Shown: positions 1-5,602 of the stretch, piece by piece
Position numbering within the stretch: position 1 is the first letter of the stretch
How the letters are laid out: each line of letters opens with the position of its first letter
NCBI GenBank assembly: GCA_030627155.1
Contig: DAOUSP010000076.1
Location: 1-6,229, forward strand
From: Candidatus Aminicenantota bacterium
Lineage (GTDB): Bacteria; Acidobacteriota; Aminicenantia; Aminicenantales; Aminicenantaceae
DNA: 6,229 nucleotides
Direction of reading: 5' to 3'
Position numbers and translations under genes: made by a program
Notes under the pieces: generated by a model
Database searches by the model: none
The model's input: only the letters and a program-made list of their open reading frames with translations
What the model was told of the DNA's origin: nothing

Positions 1-501
1 AGAGAACTATTGGACATTACCTATCGGAGGATGGTTTCTAGAGGGGGTTATGGCATGGTTGCTCAATTGAGGAGTTGGTTGCCTGATCCTATCGGAGGGG
101 TATATTGGCTCTATCTCGATAATCAGTATGTTAGTACCTATGTTCCCATTTACACAGGAGTTCAAGAAATCTCCTCTTTGTATAAGACATACGATCCAGA
201 TAAATTTAGCGAAGAATCTGCACGGTGGGCTATTGATTTTGTGGATAATCTGCTCTATTTAAAATGGCAGGATGCGATTAAGGATTTACAGGCAGTTCGT
301 GATCCATTAGAAGCCAGCTTTTTTGAAAAACAACCATCCATCGATGCAAAAGCTCTTGAATTGTATAGTAAATCTCCTGCTCAGGCGAAAAAGTTTTTGA
401 CTGGGTACACTAAAGAATGTATGGAACAGGTTGTAAAGATATATCGTGATTTACGAGTACTGTTAATATCAAAATATACCAATAATAAGCAGGGTTTGTA
501 A
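1..501 (+). CDS. C69-family dipeptidase, C-terminal part (5' end outside window)
   Basis: This is the last 166 codons of a gene whose reading frame is open to the left edge, so the TTG at base 10 is not its start. The fragment carries the C-terminal signature of peptidase family C69 (formerly U34) dipeptidases: a VAQLRSWLPDPIGGVYW block, then a segment ending in Y-x-P-x-Y-x-G, and further on a S-A-R-W-A-x-D-F-V-D-N-L stretch. The family are N-terminal-nucleophile hydrolases that cleave dipeptides; the catalytic N-terminal Cys would lie upstream of the window and cannot be checked. The last part (about residues 100-166) is helical and charged. The frame stops at TAA 499-501, but the preceding codons form the heptamer G GGT TTG and the -1 frame stays open (see the separate entry). 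It is separated from nagA by an AT-rich spacer and is probably not part of that operon. The family call is firm; substrate and location are not visible. Confidence 0.85.
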   Translation, partial: RELLDITYRRMVSRGGYGMVAQLRSWLPDPIGGVYWLYLDNQYVSTYVPIYTGVQEISSLYKTYDPDKFSEESARWAIDFVDNLLYLKWQDAIKDLQAVRDPLEASFFEKQPSIDAKALELYSKSPAQAKKFLTGYTKECMEQVVKIYRDLRVLLISKYTNNKQGL

Positions 502-650
502 AAATATTTGGTAACTTATTGAGCTGTCTGGGTGTATTTGGTTTCTTAGAGTGGTTTTGGGTTGTTGTATTTATCCTGCTTATGATTGTGTGTGGAGTTC
601 TTTTTTCCAAGGATTATTTTTTGCTATTAGAAATCCGGGTATTTTTTTAA
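492..650 (+). other. Possible -1 frameshift site with a hydrophobic C-terminal extension
   Basis: Seen directly: bases 492-498 are G GGT TTG, with GGT and TTG in the dipeptidase frame, and the TAA stop follows at 499-501. This matches the X XXY YYZ pattern of -1 slippery sites. Slipping back one base puts the ribosome in a frame that runs 50 more codons, from GTA at 498 to TAA at 648-650. The extension contains a strongly hydrophobic run (about 534-605) with the core FWVVVFILLMIV, followed by Ser-Lys-Asp, so it could be a membrane anchor for the dipeptidase. The alternatives are a real frameshift mutation or sequencing error near 486-500, or chance in T-rich DNA, since T-rich codons encode hydrophobic residues. 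I see no convincing downstream stem-loop to stimulate frameshifting. A stand-alone gene is unlikely, as no start with a ribosome binding site is present. Confidence 0.3.
611..648 (+). terminator. Weak possible terminator downstream of the dipeptidase gene
   Basis: GGATT (611-615) can pair with AATCC (632-636) around a 16-base loop. After five intervening bases comes a run of seven T (642-648). The stem is short and AT-rich and the loop is long, so this is a poor intrinsic terminator. It is listed because it is the only hairpin plus T-run seen between the dipeptidase and nagA genes. It overlaps the end of the possible -1 frame extension. Confidence 0.2.
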
Positions 651-837
651 TTTAAATCATGCATCATCAATAATAAATCGGTCAACAAACAGGTTGAAAC
701 CATTCATTGATAACGGCTTTGATTATAATGCCTTGTGCGTGCATTAACAAATTTTTTTGAAATTTTTAATGTTGACTGTAATACAAAGCATGATCAACGC
801 TATTTTTATAACTGAAATAGTCTGTTATTAAAGTATA

Positions 838-867
838 TTGGAATTTAACATCGATTTTTTTTATGAT
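838..867 (+). promoter_or_regulatory. Possible sigma-70-type promoter of the nagA operon
   Basis: TTGGAA (838-843) and TATGAT (862-867) are separated by 18 bases, giving a plausible -35/-10 pair whose transcript would start about a dozen bases before the nagA ATG at 887. The leader would be very short. The rest of the 651-886 spacer is AT-rich and offers other partial matches: TTGAAA (757-762) with TAATAC (779-784) at 16 bases, and an exact TATAAT at 724-729 without a good -35. The choice between them is not secure. A TGTTA/TAACA inverted repeat (823-850) overlaps the proposed -35 and could be an operator. I see no coding sequence or RNA gene in this spacer. Confidence 0.3.
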
Positions 868-886
868 ATAAGGTAAGAAAAGGAAG

Positions 887-1999
887 ATGAAGAGAATTAA
901 TAGAGAAAAGCGCTCAAAAAGCTCAAAAAGTTTTAAAGGGAAGACATGGAGGAAAGGGAAATTTGCCGATTTTGAATTTCATGTGGAGGGCTACAGAATA
1001 AAACAAGGTCTAAAAGAAGAGCCCATAGAGGCTTCGTACATCATTCCTCCATTTGCTGATCCCCATATCCATGGAGGGTGGGGGCTGAGTTTTCAGAAGG
1101 GAGAATTTGGGCCTCTTGAGAAGAATTTAAAATCTGAGGGCATCCTATTTGTTGTCCCTACCCTGTATAACGATGATCTTCGGAAAATAGAACAGATTTC
1201 TAAGGTTTTCCAGAACTATAAAAAGAAAAATCCAGAGAGTATATTTCCATTTTTAAGGGTCGAAGGCCCTTTCATAAGTAGGGAAAAGAGAGGATTTCAG
1301 CAAGAAGAATTCATGCTTCATCCAAATGAAAAAAATATAGAAAAATTCCTTTCCATAGAAGAGATAAAGGTTTTCACATTTGCCCCTGAATTGAAGGGGG
1401 TAGAAGAGCTCGTTCAAAAAGCGCTATTAAAGGGGAAAATCCCTTCTGTAGGACACAGCAATGCCAAATTTCAGGATTTATTGAAGTTTCATAAAATGGG
1501 AATAAGGCATATGACACATTTTCCAAATGCCATGAGCAGCCTCCACCATAGAGAAATTGGTCTTATTGGAGGAGGTCTTTTCCTGAAAGATATTTATCTT
1601 GAAGTGATAGCAGATGGAATTCATAGTTGTTTTGACTTTATTTCGCTGCTGTTAAAGGTAAAAGGTCCTGACTTTGCTATCATATCTGATATGATTCCAC
1701 CAGCTTACTCAAACAGAAAAAAGTTTGGAGGGCAAATACTGAAAAAAGATGGAAAGAGGAGAATCTCAAATACACAAGGGACATTGGCAGGAGGGTGTAC
1801 TTCTGTATCTGAACAGGCCCAATGGCTTTTTCAAAATGGCTTGACACCGGATGAAATCGTCCACTTGGCCTGTGTGAATACCATGAAATATTTTGGATTT
1901 CGCCTTCCGTCTATTGATGAGGGAGAGGATGCCTCGTTTGTCCTTCTTGATAAACATATGAAGGTTATGAAAGTCTATAATCATGGAGAAAGAGTTTAA
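887..1999 (+). CDS. nagA: N-acetylglucosamine-6-phosphate deacetylase
   Basis: NagA hydrolyses GlcNAc-6-phosphate to GlcN-6-phosphate and acetate in the cytoplasm, the first committed step of GlcNAc use. The 370-residue length is normal. The amidohydrolase-fold landmarks are in order: DPHIHG with the His-x-His pair H60/H62, the metal ligand E126 in EGP, a TFAPE motif at 164-168, metal ligands H190 (GHS) and H211 (THFPNAM), an HHREIG segment at 220-225, ADGIH at 242-246, the expected catalytic D268 in SDMIPP, and TLAGG at 299-303. Having both His of HxH resembles the Thermotoga and Bacillus type rather than E. coli NagA. The start is the only usable one: the next in-frame ATG is Met143 and an in-frame TAA lies at 869-871. 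Its ribosome site is poor, with AGGA (881-884) only two bases from the ATG. The first 26 residues are unusually basic (12 Lys/Arg) and replace the usual first beta strand. It is the first gene of the presumed operon, 56 bases before the next. Confidence 0.93.
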   Translation: MKRINREKRSKSSKSFKGKTWRKGKFADFEFHVEGYRIKQGLKEEPIEASYIIPPFADPHIHGGWGLSFQKGEFGPLEKNLKSEGILFVVPTLYNDDLRKIEQISKVFQNYKKKNPESIFPFLRVEGPFISREKRGFQQEEFMLHPNEKNIEKFLSIEEIKVFTFAPELKGVEELVQKALLKGKIPSVGHSNAKFQDLLKFHKMGIRHMTHFPNAMSSLHHREIGLIGGGLFLKDIYLEVIADGIHSCFDFISLLLKVKGPDFAIISDMIPPAYSNRKKFGGQILKKDGKRRISNTQGTLAGGCTSVSEQAQWLFQNGLTPDEIVHLACVNTMKYFGFRLPSIDEGEDASFVLLDKHMKVMKVYNHGERV

Positions 2000-2055
2000 G
2001 TCAAGCAAGGCATGCCTGTTTTAAGGAAAAATGCCAAAAAGGTAGACCAAATACG

Positions 2056-3396
2056 ATGAATGACAGAGTGAGAATTACGGTTTCAGGAATACGAGGTAAA
2101 GTTCCTCAATCATTGAATGTTGATATAGCATCTAAGTTTGCTTCTGCCTTTGCTTCTTATTTAGATGAAGGTCGAGTGGCTGGTTGCAGGGATTCACGTT
2201 TTTCCAGCCATATGCTGGAAATGGCTGTTTGTTCTTCTGTCCTGGCTGCTGGGTTGGATTATATTGATTTTGGGCTTATTCCCACTCCTTTTCTTCAATT
2301 CCTTATGAAAAGAGAGCCCTTTTCCGGGGGAATCTCAATTTCTGGTGGGCATAATCCCTTGCCTTGGAATGCTGTTGTGCTTTTGAATGAAGAAGGGGCT
2401 TATTTGGAGCCGTTTGAAGGCTCTGAAGTTTTTAATATCTATGAATCAGGAGATTTTAAAAAAGCTTCTTGGAAAAATCTTGGAGCTGCTGCAGAAAGAG
2501 CTTTTCCTGTGGAACTATATTTAAAAGAAATGTCAAAATGGGTAAATATCCAGCGGATAAGAGAATCCAATTTTAAAGTAGTTGGAGACCTGTGTAATGG
2601 AGCAATATCTCCATTCATGGGGATTTTTGGAGAGTTTTTTAACTGTAAGCTTGTCACAATAAACGATGATTTAGAAAAGCCGTTTCCTCATCCACCTGAA
2701 CCTTCTATTGAAAATGCAGCCCAAGTAGAGGCAGTTGTAAAGGCTACAGATGCTGATATTGGCTTTCTCATTAATTCAGATAGCAGCCGGATTTCTTTTG
2801 TAAGTGAAAAGGGGAAAGGATTAAGCGAAGAATTGACGTTGCCTTTGTGTCTTCTTTCTTTACAGGGAAAAATCAGCAAAGTAATGACTACTGTTTCTAC
2901 ATCATCGTGGGCGGATTGGGCAGCCAGGAGGATTGGCGTCAATGTCTATAAAACAAAAGTTGGGCAGTCTGCAGTTATTCATATGATGGGAGCCGAAGAT
3001 GCAGAGGTTGGAGGCGAGGGGAGTGGAAGCGTGGCCTTTAGTCCTTTTTCTTTGGGATATGATGCGCTCCTTTCTCTGGCTTTTGTATTGGACTTGATGT
3101 CAAAGGAAGGGAAAAGCATTTCAGAAATAATGGCTCCATTTCCTGAATATTACATGGAAAAATGCAAAATTGAAGTTCCTCCTGAGATGACATACAAGAT
3201 AATGGATAAACTTGAGAAGGTTTATGCAAAGGAAAGACCAGATTTTACAGATGGAATTCGGGTGGAGCGCAAAGGCTTATGGTTTAACATCAGACCTTCC
3301 ACTACAGAATTTATATTAAGACTTATTCTTGAAGGAGAGACCGACTTGCTCGTTAAATGCGCTAAAGCTGAAATCATCGAGAGGATAGAAGAATGA
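2056..3396 (+). CDS. Degenerate phosphohexomutase paralogue, probable pseudoenzyme
   Basis: This 446-residue protein belongs to the alpha-D-phosphohexomutase superfamily and aligns end to end with the next gene product (445 residues), so all four domains are present. Kept features are SGIRG near residue 10, D-S-R at 46-48, HNP (99-101) followed by WNA, PEP..EN at 214-220, DADIGF at 232-237, the sugar-loop GGEGSG (319-324), and RPSTTE (413-418) in the phosphate-binding domain 4. The catalytic residues are changed. TASHNP has become SGGHNP, so the phosphoserine is Gly98. The metal loop DxDxDR reads NSDSSR (240-245), losing two of the three Asp ligands. The final motif ends TEF instead of TEP. 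The frame is intact with no stop or frameshift, so it is not an ordinary decaying pseudogene. Normal mutase activity is unlikely. Its gene overlaps the active paralogue by four bases, which suggests a partner or regulatory role (inference). The ATG at 2056 has only a weak, distant AAAAAGG (2036-2042) upstream. Confidence 0.85.
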   Translation: MNDRVRITVSGIRGKVPQSLNVDIASKFASAFASYLDEGRVAGCRDSRFSSHMLEMAVCSSVLAAGLDYIDFGLIPTPFLQFLMKREPFSGGISISGGHNPLPWNAVVLLNEEGAYLEPFEGSEVFNIYESGDFKKASWKNLGAAAERAFPVELYLKEMSKWVNIQRIRESNFKVVGDLCNGAISPFMGIFGEFFNCKLVTINDDLEKPFPHPPEPSIENAAQVEAVVKATDADIGFLINSDSSRISFVSEKGKGLSEELTLPLCLLSLQGKISKVMTTVSTSSWADWAARRIGVNVYKTKVGQSAVIHMMGAEDAEVGGEGSGSVAFSPFSLGYDALLSLAFVLDLMSKEGKSISEIMAPFPEYYMEKCKIEVPPEMTYKIMDKLEKVYAKERPDFTDGIRVERKGLWFNIRPSTTEFILRLILEGETDLLVKCAKAEIIERIEE

Positions 3397-4730
3397 GAAT
3401 CTCAGACCTCAAAGTAAGTATTTCTGGAATAAGAGGAATCGTGGGCAAAGGTCTTACACCCCAATTGCTGATGAAGTTTTCCGAAGCGTTTGCGACATTT
3501 ATTGGAGGCGGAACAATTGCAGTAGGTTCGGACACAAGGCCTTCAGCAGAGATGGTCAAATATGCTGTATTTTCCGGGATTCTATCATGTGGGGCAACTC
3601 CATTAGACCTGGGAATTTTACCGATTCCTTCGCTTCAAATATATACAAAAGAAAAAAAGCTTGAAGGTGCCATCTCCATAACAGCTTCACATAATCCTGT
3701 TGAATGGAATGCTCTTAAGTTAATCAAAAAAGGGGGTGTATTCCTCTACCCATATGAAGCAGAAGAGCTTCTGGATTTGTATTACCAGGGAAAATTCAGA
3801 AGGGTTGATAATCCTTCTAAGATTGAGAAAGAACCAAGCCCTTTTGAGCTCCATGAAAGACGTATTTTTCAGTTTGCAGACATTGATTTAATCAGGAAGA
3901 AGAGACCTAACGTGGTTGTCGATCCTTGTGGCGGAGCAGCTGTTCCTTTTGTTAAAAAGTTCCTTGAACGGTTAGGAGCTGAAGTAATCTGTGTGAATTG
4001 TGAAATTTCTGGGGAGTTTCCAAGAAACCCAGAGCCACTACCCGAAAATCTTAACCTTTTATGTGAAGCCGTAAAAACTTCAGGAGCTGATATAGGATTT
4101 GCCCAGGATGCAGATGCAGACAGACTTGCGGCGATTGATGAGAAAGGCAATCCTATAGGTGAAGAAAATACGCTTGCTTTAGCTGTTGATTACTATTTGA
4201 GTAATAAGAAAAAATCCCCTGTTGTTGTAAATCTTTCAACATCTAAAGTGCTTGAAGACGTTGCAAGGAAATCAGGGGTCAGTTTTTTCAGGAGTAAAGT
4301 AGGGGAAATCAATGTGTCAAGAAAAATGATGCAAGTTGGGGCTAAAATCGGAGGAGAGGGTAATGGAGGAATAATAGCTGCGGATGTTCATACATGCCGC
4401 GACAGCTTTACTGGGATGGTTCTTCTACTTGAACTCCTGGCGTGGTCAGGAAAAAGATTTTCCGAGTTGAAAGAAGACTTGCCTCAATATCATATGATAA
4501 AAGAGAAAGTAAATATTTCTTTCAGGGAAGGAAAGAGAATCCTCAGTAAACTTGCTGAAAAATTTAAGGACGGAAGAATTGATTTTACTGATGGAGTCAG
4601 AGTGGATTATCCTGATTTCTGGTTCCATGTTCGTCCATCAAACACTGAACCTGTCTTGAGGATAATAGTAGAGGCCTTAGAGGAAGGATTAATAAACATG
4701 ATTTTAAAGAAAATCAAGGAGGAGCTATAA
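3393..4730 (+). CDS. glmM: Phosphohexomutase, probable phosphoglucosamine mutase
   Basis: This is an intact alpha-D-phosphohexomutase of 445 residues, the usual length. Such enzymes move phosphate between C6 and C1 of a hexose via a phosphoserine. The signatures are complete: SGIRG (11-15), the catalytic TASHNP with Ser99, the magnesium loop DADADR (239-244), the sugar-specificity loop GGEGNGG (320-326), and RPSNTEP (414-420) in the phosphate-binding domain. The substrate is inferred. Standing between nagA and nagB, GlcN-6-P to GlcN-1-P (GlmM reaction, towards UDP-GlcNAc) is the most sensible role. However, classical bacterial GlmM usually has SASHNP and GGExSGH, and this version resembles archaeal-type mutases that can also act on glucose or mannose phosphates, so phosphoglucomutase or phosphomannomutase remains possible. 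The ATG (3393-3395) overlaps the previous stop as ATGA, and GAGAGGA (3379-3385) gives a good ribosome site. The nagB GTG follows the stop with no gap. Confidence 0.8.
   Translation: MRISDLKVSISGIRGIVGKGLTPQLLMKFSEAFATFIGGGTIAVGSDTRPSAEMVKYAVFSGILSCGATPLDLGILPIPSLQIYTKEKKLEGAISITASHNPVEWNALKLIKKGGVFLYPYEAEELLDLYYQGKFRRVDNPSKIEKEPSPFELHERRIFQFADIDLIRKKRPNVVVDPCGGAAVPFVKKFLERLGAEVICVNCEISGEFPRNPEPLPENLNLLCEAVKTSGADIGFAQDADADRLAAIDEKGNPIGEENTLALAVDYYLSNKKKSPVVVNLSTSKVLEDVARKSGVSFFRSKVGEINVSRKMMQVGAKIGGEGNGGIIAADVHTCRDSFTGMVLLLELLAWSGKRFSELKEDLPQYHMIKEKVNISFREGKRILSKLAEKFKDGRIDFTDGVRVDYPDFWFHVRPSNTEPVLRIIVEALEEGLINMILKKIKEEL
4716..4722 (+). promoter_or_regulatory. Strong ribosome binding site fixing the nagB GTG start
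   Basis: AAGGAGG ends eight bases before GTG 4731-4733, inside the last codons of the preceding mutase gene. It supports the GTG start directly after the TAA (4728-4730) and implies tight co-translation. It is the best ribosome site in the operon; the sites before nagA and the degenerate mutase are poor. Confidence 0.85.
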
Positions 4731-5543
4731 GTGGAAGTTATAATTTTATCTTCGCCTGAAAAAGTCTATAAAGAAGTCTCACAGAGAATAATTGCTGCAA
4801 TTAATAAAAAACCAGACACTGTACTTGGCTTGGCTACCGGACAGACAATGCTTGGGGTTTATCAGGAAATTATAGCAGCTTACAATAAAGGAGATGTGGA
4901 TTTTTCTTCAGTCGTGACATTCAACCTGGATGAATACCTTGGGATTGCTCCGAATGATTCGAAAAGTTTTCGTTTCTACATGGAGGAAAATTTATTCAAG
5001 CATGTAAATATAAATATAAAGAATGTAAACATTCCTTCTTCTATTCCTGAGAATGTAGAGGAAGAATGTGAAAAATATGAGGAGAAAATTAAGCATAAAG
5101 GACGAATTGACCTTCAGCTTTTAGGAATAGGAAGAGATGGTCACATCGGGTTTAATGAGCCCTCTTCATCCCTTTTAGCAAGGACAAGGGTAAAGACTCT
5201 GACAGAAGAAACACTTAGAGATAATTTTGGCGAAGGCCAATGTCCGAGATTTGCTATTACAGTAGGGACAGGAACAATTCTTGAAGCCAGAGAAATAATT
5301 CTTGTGGCTCTTGATGAGCATAAGGCAAGAGCCATCGCTCAAACAGTAGAAGGCCCTGTGAGTTCATCCTGCCCGGCTTCAGCACTTCAGCTCCATCCAA
5401 AAGTGAAGGTTATTATTGATGAAAGTGCATCAAAACTTTTAAAAAGGAAGGATTACTATATCTGGGTATGGGAGCATAAGAAGGAGGTCAATAACTTAAA
5501 ACTAATCACTCCAATTCCTTGGCCAGAATATAGGAAAAAATAG
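4731..5543 (+). CDS. nagB: Glucosamine-6-phosphate deaminase
   Basis: NagB converts GlcN-6-phosphate to fructose-6-phosphate and ammonia, feeding amino sugars into glycolysis. The protein has 270 residues (E. coli 266). The family motifs are visible: the phosphate-binding LGLATGQT near residues 32-38, FNLDEYLG with D67, GIGRDGHIGFNEP with D136, H138 and E143, and SSCPASALQLHP near 212-223. D67, D136, H138 and E143 match the catalytic D72, D141, H143 and E148 of E. coli NagB with a constant offset of five. On the same offset, S146, R153 and K155 match the E. coli allosteric residues S151, R158 and K160, so activation by GlcNAc-6-P is plausible (inference). The GTG start abuts the mutase stop and has a strong AAGGAGG site. 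The C-terminus ends in a short basic tail. It is the last gene of the operon, convergent with the peptidase on its right. Confidence 0.96.
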   Translation: MEVIILSSPEKVYKEVSQRIIAAINKKPDTVLGLATGQTMLGVYQEIIAAYNKGDVDFSSVVTFNLDEYLGIAPNDSKSFRFYMEENLFKHVNINIKNVNIPSSIPENVEEECEKYEEKIKHKGRIDLQLLGIGRDGHIGFNEPSSSLLARTRVKTLTEETLRDNFGEGQCPRFAITVGTGTILEAREIILVALDEHKARAIAQTVEGPVSSSCPASALQLHPKVKVIIDESASKLLKRKDYYIWVWEHKKEVNNLKLITPIPWPEYRKK

Positions 5544-5600
5544 TCAAAGCAACAGCTCCCATTTCAAATTCCCTTGGATTGACAGCTTTTGCCGCTTGAC
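5535..5600 (-). terminator. Inverted repeat between convergent genes, probable terminator for the peptidase gene
   Basis: The gap between the two convergent stops forms one imperfect hairpin. GTCAA (5543-5547) pairs with TTGAC (5596-5600), and GCAACAGCT (5549-5557) pairs with AGCTTTTGC (5584-5592) at 8 of 9 positions, around a 26-base loop. Read on the - strand, the hairpin is followed by T-A-TTTTTT (the T-run is 5540-5535), the form of a rho-independent terminator for the peptidase gene. On the + strand no T-run follows, so any effect on nagB transcripts would be on 3'-end stability. The long loop lowers confidence. Confidence 0.45.
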
Positions 5601-5602
5601 AC

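Noticed and set aside
10..501. TTG at base 10 as the start of the first gene
   Set aside because: The frame is open to base 1 and the protein begins in the middle of a conserved C69 C-terminal block, so the gene is cut by the window edge.
519..650. A separate small membrane-protein gene in the T-rich spacer
   Set aside because: The only starts in the open frame (TTG 519, ATG 582) have no ribosome binding site, and the ATG version has just 22 codons. A frameshifted extension or chance explains it better.
2008..2017. Perfect 10-base palindrome AGGCATGCCT between nagA and the next gene
   Set aside because: It has no loop and no T-run, so it is not a terminator, and a single 10-base palindrome is too weak to call an operator.
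2056..3396. Calling the degenerate mutase a pseudogene
   Set aside because: The frame is intact over the full family length, non-catalytic motifs are well kept, and it is tightly coupled to the next gene; inactive enzyme is a better description than broken gene.
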